This document shows, one piece after another, positions 1 to 7,475 of a stretch of 40,930 nucleotides of DNA. This DNA is from JAMCTM01 sp023473545 (GTDB lineage: Bacteria > Patescibacteriota > Microgenomatia > Levybacterales > UBA12049). The number at the start of each line of letters is the position of its first letter. The stretch's first letter is position 1. The stretch lies in the NCBI GenBank assembly GCA_023473545.1, contig JAMCXO010000022.1, positions 1 through 40,930 on the forward strand. Reading direction: 5' to 3'. Made by a program: the position numbers and the translations under genes. Under the pieces are notes generated by a model. The model did not search any database. It was not told the DNA's origin and saw only the letters and a list, made by a program, of their open reading frames with translations.

Positions 1-808
1 GGCTTCTGGGCAGGCCTGTCTCCACATCCCTGCCCCGCACAATCGCCATCCTCTCGGCCTTAGAACTATTCTCTTCATCTGTTTTTGATTTCTCTTCGTT
101 TGTTTTTAACCCTTTACTCTTTGCTTTTTTATACGCGCTTCCTATCTTAATCTTTAAATCTTCGGCGCTTGTTTCCCCGATTATTAAACCATGCCGAAGC
201 CTTAGATAATGAATAATTGATTTATCCATCTCGTCTCCCGCAACCTTTAAAGACTTGCTAACCACAATCCCACCCAAGGAGATAACCGCGATCTCGGTTG
301 TTCCCCCGCCAACATCAATAATCATCATGCCGGTTGGCTGAAAAACCGAAACCCCTTCTCCAATCGCGGCGGCCATTGGCTCTTCGATAAGATACGATGT
401 CCTTGCCCCGGCAGACAAAGCGGCCTCCCAAACCGCTCTGCGCTCAACCTCGGTAACGGAGGAAGGTATGCCTATCACCACCCTTGGCCTTGCCCACAAG
501 GACAATAATTTCCCGGAAATCTCATGCACCTTTTGAATATAATAGGCAATCATGGATGCTGTCGCGTCAAAATCCGCTATTACTCCGTTTCTTAAGGGAC
601 GGATTGTAACAAGGGAGGAAGGGGTTTTACCCAGCATCTTCTTTGCCTCCGATCCTATGGCGATCAGCTTTTTATCCCTCTTATGCATCGTAACAATCGA
701 AGGTTCCCTTATCACAATGCCCTTGCCCCTTATCCAAACCAGGGTGTTGGCCGTGCCGAGATCTATGCCAATGTCATGGGAAAAAAGAGAGAAGAATTTA
801 TCAAGCAT
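1..808 (-). CDS. mreB: MreB rod-shape actin homologue (3' end outside window)
   Basis: Reading the minus strand from ATG at 808 gives MLDKFFSLFSHDIGIDLGTA and about 269 residues before the window edge; the family is about 340 long, so the C-terminus is missing. The actin-fold phosphate-1 motif DIGIDLGTANT and the phosphate-2 motif DVGGGTTEIAV are clear, as is the MreB signature VRGRDVETGLPRS near the edge. MreB filaments under the inner membrane direct the cell-wall synthesis machinery, which fits the two penicillin-binding proteins further on. Just before VRGRD is a Lys/Glu/Ser-rich insertion containing a 21-bp tandem duplication (about 60-125). The gene is transcribed away from the O-antigen ligase gene. 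Confidence 0.93.
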   Translation of the reverse strand, partial: MLDKFFSLFSHDIGIDLGTANTLVWIRGKGIVIREPSIVTMHKRDKKLIAIGSEAKKMLGKTPSSLVTIRPLRNGVIADFDATASMIAYYIQKVHEISGKLLSLWARPRVVIGIPSSVTEVERRAVWEAALSAGARTSYLIEEPMAAAIGEGVSVFQPTGMMIIDVGGGTTEIAVISLGGIVVSKSLKVAGDEMDKSIIHYLRLRHGLIIGETSAEDLKIKIGSAYKKAKSKGLKTNEEKSKTDEENSSKAERMAIVRGRDVETGLPRS

Positions 809-895
809 AGTAACCAATACCGCAGTATTCTAATTATTCTAGCATCTTGCCCGCGCTTTGCCAATATGCTAGGATTAAAAATACTTAAGCCAAAA

Positions 896-980
896 GAGCG
901 AGTGAATAATTTTTTTGAGGATGAATGTTTGACCCGCCGCAGGCGGGGAGTTACACCCGCAAAAAAAATTGTTCACGAGC
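896..980 (+). repeat. Long hairpin element, copy A
   Basis: The left arm (896-916, starting GAGCGAGTGAAT) and right arm (961-980, ending GTTCACGAGC) pair over about 19 positions with 2-3 mismatches or G-U pairs. The 44-nt loop holds a perfect small hairpin, CCCGCC-GCA-GGCGGG, at 933-947. The element ends 13 nt before the start codon at 994, so it lies in the leader or promoter of the O-antigen-ligase gene. The same arms with a different loop occur, inverted, at 8284-8370. Confidence 0.65.
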
Positions 981-993
981 AAAAAAGCAAAAT

Positions 994-3396
994 ATGCTAA
1001 AAATATGTAATAAGATCATAGAATACTCCTTTTATATCCTTTTCCTCTTTGTGCCCTTAGCTTTCGCGAGCATGACTTCCGAGCTTTTTGAGTTTAACAA
1101 GATGTGGCTTACTTTTATTCTGACAATTATCATAACCGGGGCATGGCTGTCTAAAATGGTTATACGCAAAAGGCTGATACTTCAAAGAACGCCTCTTGAT
1201 ATTCCAATTCTTCTTTTTCTGGCTTCTCAGATAATCTCCACTTTTCATTCGCTTGACACCCATGTCTCTTTGTGGGGCTATTATTCAAGATTTAACGGCG
1301 GACTTCTGTCAATTATAAGCTATATACTTCTCTACTACGCGTTTGTCAGTAATTTTGCCTATGAAGGGACAGGCCAAGCAACCACCGGCGCGGTGCGGAT
1401 TATTCCGATGGCTAAGCGGCTTCTTAAAATAAGCCTTATCTCAGGGTTAATCGTTGCCCTCTGGGGACTTCCCTCCCATTTTGGCTACGACCCCACCTGT
1501 CTTCTCTTTAGGGGAACCTTTGATGTGTCATGCTGGACAAGCGCTTTCCAGCCAAAGATCCGTATCTTCTCAACATTGGGCCAGCCCGACTGGCTGGCCG
1601 CCTACTTGGCGATTTTAATTCCGATCTCGATCATCTTATTTATCCAGAAAACTCAGACAGATCAGCAAATCGGAAAACCAGACTCTCCGAAAAACCGGAA
1701 TTCCGGCGCTCTGATTATTCCGATTCTCCGAGTTTTCCGAAATCCAATTTCTATTTTCTATCTTCTGCTGTCATTTCTTTTCTATCTCGATCTTATCTTT
1801 ACCGGCTCAAAATCAGGCTTTCTGGGCTTCTGGACTTCGATAATCGTCTTTGCCGTCTATCTGCTTTTTGTTTATGGCAAAAAACGGATCCGAAGCTCCA
1901 TCCTGGCAGTTTTAATCATCTTAGCCGGTTTATCTATTGTTACTTTTATCGCCGGCCAGCCGTTTCCGAATCTTAATAAGTTCACCCTTTCCGGCATAGC
2001 GGCCCGTCTTTCCGAAAAACCAACCGCCGCGAGCCAGCAGCCGGCGGCTGTCCACTCCGGGGAGCTGGGCGGAACCGATTCGGGCAAGATACGCCTTATC
2101 GTTTGGAAAGGCGCCTTAGATATCTGGCGCCACAACCCAATCTTTGGCACCGGGGTCGAAACCTTTGCCTTTGCCTATTACCAATATAAACCTAAGGCGC
2201 ATAACCTCACGTCCGAATGGGATTTTCTATACAATAAGGCTCATAACGAATACCTTAATTATCTGGCAACGACAGGCGCTTTTGGGCTGGGAACATATTT
2301 GTTAATGATAGGCTGGTTCTTGTTTATCAGCCTTTCTCCTGCCGCGCCGAACCTGTTCGCCTCCCTGAGAAGCGGGTTGAAAAATCTAAGCCAAACAGGA
2401 TCCCGAAACAAGCTGGGGATAACAGAAAATACCGGGATAACAGAGAATAACATTTTGGGCTTTTCTCTTATAGCCTCCTATATCTCGATCCTTACCACAA
2501 ACTTCTTCGGTTTCTCGGTTGTCATCACCAACATTTATTTATTTATGATTCCCGGTTTTGTCTTTGTACTTCTTGGTATTCTCCCCGGCCACGGATCCGG
2601 CAGCGGATTACCGCATCGGGAAAGAGAGGGGCAAAAAAATCCAGCCCCTAAAAAACCCGGCCAAAACACTTCTCTTCTCCAAGAGTTTTTAATTCTAATT
2701 ATCGCGGCTGTGGGGCTCTATTTTATCTGGTCTCTTGCTGTATTCTGGGTAGCGGACACAAACTATGCCATGGGGTATAACCTGGACCATGCCAATGAGT
2801 ACCAAAGAGCCTATCCTTTACTGCGGACTGCTGTCTCCCAAAGGCCGGGTGAGCCTGTTTTTCAAGACGAGCTTTCCCAAAACGAAGCAACCCTTGCCCT
2901 ATTATCGGCCGAAAACAAACAGGCAACCCAGGCCGCGCTCCTTGCCAAATCCGCCATCGAGGCAAGCAGCAATGTTATTAAAAAGCATCCTAATGATGTG
3001 GTGTTTTGGAAAAACAGAACCCGGGTTTTTTACATTCTAAGCCGGCTTAATCCCGCCTATCTTGCAACCGCTCTCGAGAGTCTAAAAAAGGCCTACGCCC
3101 TTGCCCCAACCGATGTTAAGGTGTCTTATGATCTTGGGGTTTTATACGGCCAGGAAGGAAATGACAAAAAGGCTGTCGCGTTTCTCGAACATACTATTTA
3201 TATAAAGCCTGATTATACCAATGCCTATTACGCCCTGGGTCTTTTTTATCACGACATGGCGCTTGATAAAAAAGGCAGGGTGGTAAACAGAGCTCTTCAG
3301 AACAAAGCGGTTGCCCAAATGAAGAAAATTTTGACTAAGCTGGCCCCGGGCGATGTCCAGGCCGAAAAAACCCTTAGGCAGTGGCAGAATCAATAA
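994..3396 (+). CDS. O-antigen ligase-like polytopic membrane protein with TPR tail
   Basis: An 800-residue protein when started at ATG 994. An upstream in-frame ATG at 925 would translate the hairpin repeat and is unlikely. The first 570 residues hold about a dozen hydrophobic segments and the Wzy_C/WaaL-type core, including the loop around AHNEYLNYLATTGAFGLGTY that typifies O-antigen ligases and polymerases. Residues from about 600 to the end are tetratricopeptide-like helices (for example YDLGVLYGQEGNDKKAVAFLE). This architecture suggests transfer or polymerisation of surface glycans or protein glycosylation at the outer face of the membrane; the substrate cannot be told. Two cytoplasmic or extracellular loops carry apparent dispersed-repeat insertions (1665-1742 and 2398-2451). 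Confidence 0.82.
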   Translation: MLKICNKIIEYSFYILFLFVPLAFASMTSELFEFNKMWLTFILTIIITGAWLSKMVIRKRLILQRTPLDIPILLFLASQIISTFHSLDTHVSLWGYYSRFNGGLLSIISYILLYYAFVSNFAYEGTGQATTGAVRIIPMAKRLLKISLISGLIVALWGLPSHFGYDPTCLLFRGTFDVSCWTSAFQPKIRIFSTLGQPDWLAAYLAILIPISIILFIQKTQTDQQIGKPDSPKNRNSGALIIPILRVFRNPISIFYLLLSFLFYLDLIFTGSKSGFLGFWTSIIVFAVYLLFVYGKKRIRSSILAVLIILAGLSIVTFIAGQPFPNLNKFTLSGIAARLSEKPTAASQQPAAVHSGELGGTDSGKIRLIVWKGALDIWRHNPIFGTGVETFAFAYYQYKPKAHNLTSEWDFLYNKAHNEYLNYLATTGAFGLGTYLLMIGWFLFISLSPAAPNLFASLRSGLKNLSQTGSRNKLGITENTGITENNILGFSLIASYISILTTNFFGFSVVITNIYLFMIPGFVFVLLGILPGHGSGSGLPHREREGQKNPAPKKPGQNTSLLQEFLILIIAAVGLYFIWSLAVFWVADTNYAMGYNLDHANEYQRAYPLLRTAVSQRPGEPVFQDELSQNEATLALLSAENKQATQAALLAKSAIEASSNVIKKHPNDVVFWKNRTRVFYILSRLNPAYLATALESLKKAYALAPTDVKVSYDLGVLYGQEGNDKKAVAFLEHTIYIKPDYTNAYYALGLFYHDMALDKKGRVVNRALQNKAVAQMKKILTKLAPGDVQAEKTLRQWQNQ
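1665..1742. repeat. Imperfect palindromic insertion inside the O-antigen-ligase gene
   Basis: TCGGAAAAC near 1672 is matched by GTTTTCCGA near 1732, with partly complementary CTCCGA/TCGGAG-type stretches and AACCGGAATTCCGG in the centre. The stretch encodes a polar loop between two transmembrane segments. It resembles an in-frame palindromic repeat insertion; other copies were not found in the window. Confidence 0.4.
2398..2451. repeat. Dispersed palindromic repeat (GATCCCGAAACAAGC type) inside coding sequence
   Basis: The segment begins GGATCCCGAAACAAGCTGG and continues with two near-identical GGGATAACAGA units. Its reverse strand reads VIPSLFRDP, a peptide signature familiar from genome-dispersed palindromic repeats in many bacteria. 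It lies in frame in a loop of the O-antigen-ligase protein and adds about 18 residues. Confidence 0.5.
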
Positions 3397-3419
3397 TCAA
3401 GACCCCTACCTCAATTCTC

Positions 3420-3449
3420 TTGGCCTTGAAGGCTTATCAATGCTATAAT
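3420..3449 (+). promoter_or_regulatory. Promoter of def-fmt, leaderless arrangement
   Basis: TTGGCC (3420-3425), an 18-nt spacer ending TGC, then TATAAT (3444-3449). Only 6 nt separate the -10 element from ATG 3456, so transcription should start at or next to the start codon. Confidence 0.65.
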
Positions 3450-3455
3450 AATCCC

Positions 3456-3998
3456 ATGCTTTCTATTGTTAAGGCACCTAATCCCATCCTGTCCCAAATC
3501 GCCAAAAAGGTAAACACGATCACCCCCGAAACAAAAACCCTAATCAAAGAGATGAAAGAAACGCTTTTGCAAACGCGCGATCCGCAGGGCGTGGGCCTGG
3601 CGGCGCCCCAGGTAAACAAAGGCCTAAATCTGTTTATCGCCAAGCCAACGGACAAATCCCCTATTCTTACTTTTATTAACCCTGTCATTAAAAAAAATAT
3701 CGCTCAAAAAAACCGGGGAAAACAGAAGGCATCGGGCAAACTTGAGGGCTGCTTGTCTCTGCCCTCCATCTGGGGAGAGGTACAAAGAAGCCCCCAGGTA
3801 GTCGTATCGTATCTGGATGAGCTGGGCGTTTGCCACAAACGGAAATTCTTAGGCCTTTTGGCCATCATCGTCCAACACGAAATAGATCATCTAAACGGCA
3901 TACTGTTCCCAAGGCGGGTTTTGGAACAAAAGGGCAAACTTTACAAATCCCATAAAAACCCCCAGGGCGGGGAGGAGTTCGAGGAAATAGAAATATGA
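3456..3998 (+). CDS. def: Peptide deformylase
   Basis: A 180-residue protein; the start at 3456 is chosen because a consensus -10 lies 6 nt upstream and the family begins with a short strand like LSIVKAPNP. All three deformylase motifs are intact: GVGLAAPQV (45-53), EGCLSLP (97-103, metal ligand Cys99) and QHEIDHL (His141, Glu142, His145). It removes the formyl group from nascent protein N-termini. The gene sits 9 nt upstream of fmt, the enzyme that adds the formyl group, so the pair forms the usual formylation/deformylation operon. An 11-residue Lys-rich insertion (about 81-94) precedes motif 2. Confidence 0.95.
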   Translation: MLSIVKAPNPILSQIAKKVNTITPETKTLIKEMKETLLQTRDPQGVGLAAPQVNKGLNLFIAKPTDKSPILTFINPVIKKNIAQKNRGKQKASGKLEGCLSLPSIWGEVQRSPQVVVSYLDELGVCHKRKFLGLLAIIVQHEIDHLNGILFPRRVLEQKGKLYKSHKNPQGGEEFEEIEI

Positions 3999-4007
3999 GA
4001 TAATCTT

Positions 4008-4850
4008 ATGAAACTTGTTTTCTTCGGTTCGTCAAAATATGTTCTCCCTGTTATTGAAAAACTGCGTGATAATTTTGAACTAACACTTGTTGTTACGACC
4101 GAAAGACTGACTACCGATGCCATTTCCGCCTATTGCTTGAAGCACAAAATCCCCTATTTCCGCACGTCTTCTCTTTCCGATCCAAATCTTAAATCCTTAA
4201 TCTTAGGTCTTAATTCCTCAATCGGCGTGGTGGCGGACTTTGGCTTGATAATCCCAAAACCTATTCTGGATATTTTTCCAAAGGGAATTTTGAACATCCA
4301 CCCCTCTCTTCTGCCCAAATACCGGGGACCAACCCCTGTCCAGTCGGCGATTTTAAACGGCGACAGGGAAACAGGCGTCAGCGTTATTAAGCTCGACAAA
4401 GAGGTTGATCACGGACCAATTCTTAACCGGCAGAAAGAGCCGATTTTTGAGGATGACACCGCCGAAAGCCTTTACCTGCGCCTCTTTACCCTCGGCGCAA
4501 AGATACTGCCTCAAACTATTAACAAGTATGTCAAAGGAGAACTTAGACTATCAGAGCAAGACCACGCCGGCGCCACCTTTACCAAACGCCTTACGCGCCA
4601 GGACGGCTATCTTAATCTCTGTTCATTGGAAATTGAAAATTGTAAATTGAAAATTGACCGCATGATAAAGGCCTATTATCCCTGGCCCGGGGTCTGGACT
4701 AAGTTAAGAATTAAGAATAAGGAATTAAGAATCAAGTTTCTGCCGGGAGAAAAAATCCAGGTTGAGGGCGGAAAGCCAATGTCTTATAAAGATTTTATCA
4801 ACGGATACCCGGAAGGAAAAGAAGTATTGAAAAAACTAAGTCCATACTGA
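4008..4850 (+). CDS. fmt: Methionyl-tRNA formyltransferase
   Basis: A 280-residue protein that formylates initiator Met-tRNA using 10-formyl-tetrahydrofolate. The catalytic triad is present: Asn96 and His98 in NIHPSLLP, and Asp134 in DHGPI. The formyltransferase fold occupies residues 1-185; the C-terminal tRNA-binding domain is short compared with the usual protein of about 315 residues. That domain is interrupted by two peptides, LEIENCKLKID and LRIKNKELRIK, which are encoded by 7-nt periodic repeats (4625-4658, 4702-4737). It starts 9 nt after def stops and probably shares its transcript, although GATAAT also lies just upstream of its ATG. Confidence 0.93.
   Translation: MKLVFFGSSKYVLPVIEKLRDNFELTLVVTTERLTTDAISAYCLKHKIPYFRTSSLSDPNLKSLILGLNSSIGVVADFGLIIPKPILDIFPKGILNIHPSLLPKYRGPTPVQSAILNGDRETGVSVIKLDKEVDHGPILNRQKEPIFEDDTAESLYLRLFTLGAKILPQTINKYVKGELRLSEQDHAGATFTKRLTRQDGYLNLCSLEIENCKLKIDRMIKAYYPWPGVWTKLRIKNKELRIKFLPGEKIQVEGGKPMSYKDFINGYPEGKEVLKKLSPY
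4625..4658. repeat. 7-nt periodic repeat in fmt (ATTGAAA units)
   Basis: Five successive degenerate 7-mers: ATTGGAA, ATTGAAA, ATTGTAA, ATTGAAA, ATTGACC. They are in frame and encode part of the C-terminal domain. Confidence 0.7.
4702..4737. repeat. 7-nt periodic repeat in fmt (AATTAAG units)
   Basis: Five successive degenerate 7-mers: AGTTAAG, AATTAAG, AATAAGG, AATTAAG, AATCAAG. They encode LRIKNKELRIK. The unit differs from the first fmt repeat but the period is the same. Confidence 0.7.
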
Positions 4851-4892
4851 TTCCGCCTATTTCCTATCTTGGAGGCGAAAACGGTGCAAACT

Positions 4893-5630
4893 TCAACTAT
4901 CTATCTTAACTCCATCCGCATTTAAGGCGGAGAAAGACGTAATATGTTCCTCTCTTATCGTATGTCCAAGATTTTTTGCTTTTGATCTTAAGTCGCTAGC
5001 GATTATTTCATTATCCGCAGTTATATGAATTTCAACAGGAGTAACTTCTATACCTGCATTCTCTATACCTGCTATTTTAAGCGGATTATTTGTCAAGAGT
5101 CTTACCGACTTAATTCCGGTATGACTAAGCATTTCTCCCGCAATTGTAAAATCTCGAACTTCCGAAGGATAACCAGCCTCTTTATATGCTCTATCTGTAT
5201 CAATTCTTTCTCCTGTTTGTGAATCTCTTTTCTGTTCTATTTTTCCGTTTTTCCAACCAAACATACCATTTAGCTGAGCCATTTTCCCCGCGATTCCGGT
5301 TCCTCTACCTTCTTGATCCAGATATAATATAACTCCCCGGCCTTCTTCCTGAATTAACTTCATTGCTTCATGGAGTTCTTTTCTGCACTCGCAGTTAACT
5401 GCATGATAAACCTCATTTGTTCTACAGGAAGAGTGCATTCTTACAAGTAAATTTCTACCGTCTCCTAAAGACCCATCTGCGATATTTCCAAACACGAGCA
5501 TTTCATGATGACTTCCATTAGTATAATCGCCAAAGACAATATATGTCCAATCACCAAACTCTGTAGGCAATGGTGCCCTTCCAAGTTCTTCGACTATTGA
5601 TTGTTTCTCTTTTTTCAGCACCCGTTTCAT
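4893..5630 (-). CDS. GTP cyclohydrolase II family protein (RibA-like, no DHBP synthase domain)
   Basis: A 245-residue protein. The zinc-site cysteines are in HSSC (Cys69) and NCEC (Cys80, Cys82), followed by the GTP-binding and catalytic stretch GRGVILYLDQEGRGTG (97-112) and LLTNNPLKI. GTP cyclohydrolase II opens GTP to a pyrimidine for riboflavin. No other riboflavin gene is present in the window, so the physiological product is open; variants in other bacteria make formamidopyrimidine. Relative to RibA there is an insertion of about 20 residues (FGWKNGKIEQKR...) after the QEGRG motif. The frame stays open upstream of the chosen ATG back through a G8 tract (see 5631-5755), so the true start may be further upstream. 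Confidence 0.8.
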   Translation of the reverse strand: MKRVLKKEKQSIVEELGRAPLPTEFGDWTYIVFGDYTNGSHHEMLVFGNIADGSLGDGRNLLVRMHSSCRTNEVYHAVNCECRKELHEAMKLIQEEGRGVILYLDQEGRGTGIAGKMAQLNGMFGWKNGKIEQKRDSQTGERIDTDRAYKEAGYPSEVRDFTIAGEMLSHTGIKSVRLLTNNPLKIAGIENAGIEVTPVEIHITADNEIIASDLRSKAKNLGHTIREEHITSFSALNADGVKIDS

Positions 5631-5755
5631 TTCTTGCTCTATAATCCAAGGCTCTCTCCACTCTCGCTGCCTTAAATATTGAATCTTTTCAAGTAATGAT
5701 CCCCCCCCACTTGTTCCTCTTTTAATATTCCTTGCTGATCTATCTCATGGCTCAT
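5631..5755 (-). other. Possible frameshifted 5' end of the GTP cyclohydrolase gene at a G8 tract
   Basis: On the minus strand an ATG at 5755 opens MSHEIDQQGILKEEQVGG, then meets a run of eight G (plus-strand C 5701-5708). After the run the cyclohydrolase frame reads GSLLEKIQYLRQREWREPW and on into IIEQEMKRV without a stop, but that frame has no ATG, GTG or TTG before 5630. Changing the run to seven or ten G would join the two into one ORF. This could be an assembly error in a homopolymer, a slippage switch, or chance. Confidence 0.45.
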
Positions 5756-5760
5756 TTTTT

Positions 5761-6030
5761 TTATAACTGTGAATGGAACAGTTTTGAAGTTGCACCTCTA
5801 GTCCCTTTATTCTTAAAATTACTTCTAACAGTTCTTAAACACTTCGTGCAAAGCCTAACTCTTTTCATTACTCCGTTAATTGGCATTTTTGCCCAATGCA
5901 GATTAGGTTTAAATATTTTTTGAGTTACAGGTGCCTTTTTTTTCCATCTGCCGCCCGCCACCCCCGGATGATGGGTGTGGCTTCTGCCAACCATTCTTCC
6001 CTTGTCGCAAATAAAGCATTTCATCGCCAT
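5761..6030 (-). CDS. rpmB: Large-subunit ribosomal protein bL28
   Basis: 89 residues from ATG 6030 (MAMKCFICDKGRMVGRSHTHH); a TTG at 6036 and an ATG at 6024 are alternative starts. The CxxC pairs in CFIC and LCTKC make this the zinc-binding version of bL28. An AAGGA about 9 nt before the ATG and a TATAAT further upstream give it a conventional leader, unlike most genes here. The stop codon lies 5 nt before the possible upstream start of the cyclohydrolase gene, so the two may be cotranscribed. Confidence 0.93.
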   Translation of the reverse strand: MAMKCFICDKGRMVGRSHTHHPGVAGGRWKKKAPVTQKIFKPNLHWAKMPINGVMKRVRLCTKCLRTVRSNFKNKGTRGATSKLFHSQL

Positions 6031-6050
6031 AGACAATTTTCCTTTTTTTC

Positions 6051-6070
6051 ATTATACTGGAAAAGGAGAA
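6051..6070. promoter_or_regulatory. Overlapping divergent -10 elements (rpmB / site-2 protease) and RBS
   Basis: ATTATACT at 6051-6058 reads TATACT to the right (6053-6058) and TATAAT to the left (6056-6051). A Shine-Dalgarno-like AAAAGGAGAA at 6061-6070 serves the rightward gene, about 10 nt before ATG 6080. Confidence 0.6.
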
Positions 6071-6079
6071 TTTTTACAA

Positions 6080-6730
6080 ATGTCAGTCTCGCTTTTTATC
6101 GGTTTAGTTATTCTTGTTTACTCCGCCATCTTGCATGAAGTCGCCCACGGCTTTGTGGCGGATAAACTGGGCGACCCAACCGCCCGTCTTGCCGGAAGAT
6201 TAACCCTTAACCCCAAAAACCATATTGATCCGATGATGAGTATCGCCCTGCCCTTGCTTTTGATTCTCTCCCACTCCCCGGTTGTCTTTGGCGCCGCCAA
6301 GCCGGTGCCGGTTGACTATTTTAACCTTAAAGAAGGCAGAAAAGACATTGCCCTTGTTTCCCTGGCCGGGCCTCTGACCAATGTTTTGCTGGCAGTTGCC
6401 GCTTCTATTCTTATCCGGGTGTTTTCTGTGCCGTTTATCGAAGCGGTGATTCCTTCTTTCCTGTCTTTGATTATCTATTTTCTATTGTCCAGCATCATAA
6501 CCTATAATCTCCTCCTGGCGATTTTCAATCTTATTCCAATCCCCCCTCTTGACGGCTCAAAGGTCTTTGCCCTTCTCTTGCCCGAGGAGGAGGCAAACAT
6601 CTATCTTTCCATCGGCTCTGTCGGCATGTTTATTCTCTTTTTCCTTCTCCTTTTTCCCCTCGGCGGATTTTCTCTGGGCAGCTTTATCTTTAACCTTACA
6701 GATTTTGCCCGCGGCCTTCTTATTCCCTAA
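6080..6730 (+). CDS. Site-2 protease family (M50) membrane metalloprotease
   Basis: 216 residues from ATG 6080, chosen because AGGAG sits about 10 nt upstream; earlier in-frame codons would run through the rpmB promoter. The zinc motif HEVAH is at residues 19-23 inside the first transmembrane segment, and the third metal ligand lies in NLIPIPPLDG. Four to five hydrophobic segments and no PDZ domain make it the compact M50 type. Such proteases cut within the membrane, typically on anti-sigma factors or signal-peptide remnants. The substrate is unknown. Confidence 0.88.
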   Translation: MSVSLFIGLVILVYSAILHEVAHGFVADKLGDPTARLAGRLTLNPKNHIDPMMSIALPLLLILSHSPVVFGAAKPVPVDYFNLKEGRKDIALVSLAGPLTNVLLAVAASILIRVFSVPFIEAVIPSFLSLIIYFLLSSIITYNLLLAIFNLIPIPPLDGSKVFALLLPEEEANIYLSIGSVGMFILFFLLLFPLGGFSLGSFIFNLTDFARGLLIP

Positions 6731-6755
6731 AACGTCTTCTGCCCGGGTCTTTCTA

Positions 6756-6815
6756 TTGACTATTTAATTAAAAGCTGATAATATATCCTATAGGATAAGA
6801 TTTCGGATCTATAAT
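6756..6815 (+). promoter_or_regulatory. Promoter region with 14-bp palindrome before the 202-residue gene
   Basis: TTGACT (6756-6761), 17 nt, TAATAT (6779-6784) forms one promoter. The perfect palindrome TATCCTATAGGATA at 6784-6797 overlaps its -10 and expected start site. A second -10, TATAAT at 6810-6815, lies 9 nt before ATG 6825, with the palindrome at its -35 position. The palindrome is a candidate operator. Confidence 0.55.
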
Positions 6816-6824
6816 TTTCGAGCT

Positions 6825-7433
6825 ATGTCATACCTGGAAACCAAACCCCGAATAACCGGAAAAAAACCAAAGGACACGCAGACATCGGCAGTCTCGGAAG
6901 CGCCTGGAGAAACAAGGAGATTCTCGGAAAGCGCCCGGGAATATCTTTTGAGCGAAGGCTACCTTATTTATGAATTAACAGGTCAGTCAATCGAAGACTT
7001 ACGGAAAAAAGAATCTTTAGAAATAAACCAGCATCTGGATTTAAGCGTTGCTAATTTTGAAAAACTATCCTCAATGCGCTCGGAGGTTGCCATAAATCCC
7101 AATAATTTTCTTATGCAGGTGAGCAATAATAAGACTTTGCCGGAGCAGGAAATAATGATAAAAGCCTTCTCGGAAAAGCTAAAAACGGAAGTTAGAGATG
7201 TTGAAGCAGTTATGGGACAGGTTCCCGATTACGCGGAGCTGTGGTTTAAATACAAAAGAGAAACAGGCGGGTGTTTATTAGGCCAGAGATTCGGCAGAAC
7301 AAAAACCCCAAGCGGAATATACTCTAACGCCGATGTCGGTGCCGACCATCGCGGTTTTGTTATTTCATTTTCGAACACTAATGATAGCTCCGAAGACCTC
7401 TACGCAGGAGTCCTGCTTGTACCGGCGGCATAA
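6825..7433 (+). CDS. Hypothetical protein, 202 residues
   Basis: Not recognised. The first 35 residues are polar and Lys/Thr/Ser-rich (MSYLETKPRITGKKPKDTQT). The middle (about 40-150) is predicted helical and charged. The C-terminus (about 150-202) looks like strands: GGCLLGQRFGRTKTPSG and RGFVISFSNTNDSSEDLYAGVLLVP. There is no signal peptide or membrane segment, so it is probably cytoplasmic. A strong promoter with a palindromic operator-like site precedes it, and the next gene has its own promoter, so it is likely monocistronic. Coding quality is good (long ORF, no competing frame). Confidence 0.7.
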   Translation: MSYLETKPRITGKKPKDTQTSAVSEAPGETRRFSESAREYLLSEGYLIYELTGQSIEDLRKKESLEINQHLDLSVANFEKLSSMRSEVAINPNNFLMQVSNNKTLPEQEIMIKAFSEKLKTEVRDVEAVMGQVPDYAELWFKYKRETGGCLLGQRFGRTKTPSGIYSNADVGADHRGFVISFSNTNDSSEDLYAGVLLVPAA

Positions 7434-7438
7434 AACGA

Positions 7439-7467
7439 TTGACATAAATATCCTGTAGTGCTATAAT
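7439..7467 (+). promoter_or_regulatory. Near-perfect sigma70 promoter, leaderless
   Basis: TTGACA (7439-7444), exactly 17 nt ending in extended -10 TGC, TATAAT (7462-7467). ATG 7476 starts 8 nt after the hexamer, so the 5' leader is 0-2 nt. This is the best consensus promoter in the window. Confidence 0.85.
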
Positions 7468-7475
7468 CAGCCCAT

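Noticed and set aside
1530..1976. A 148-codon frame inside the O-antigen-ligase gene
   Set aside because: Out-of-frame shadow of a clear membrane protein; it overlaps a repeat insertion.
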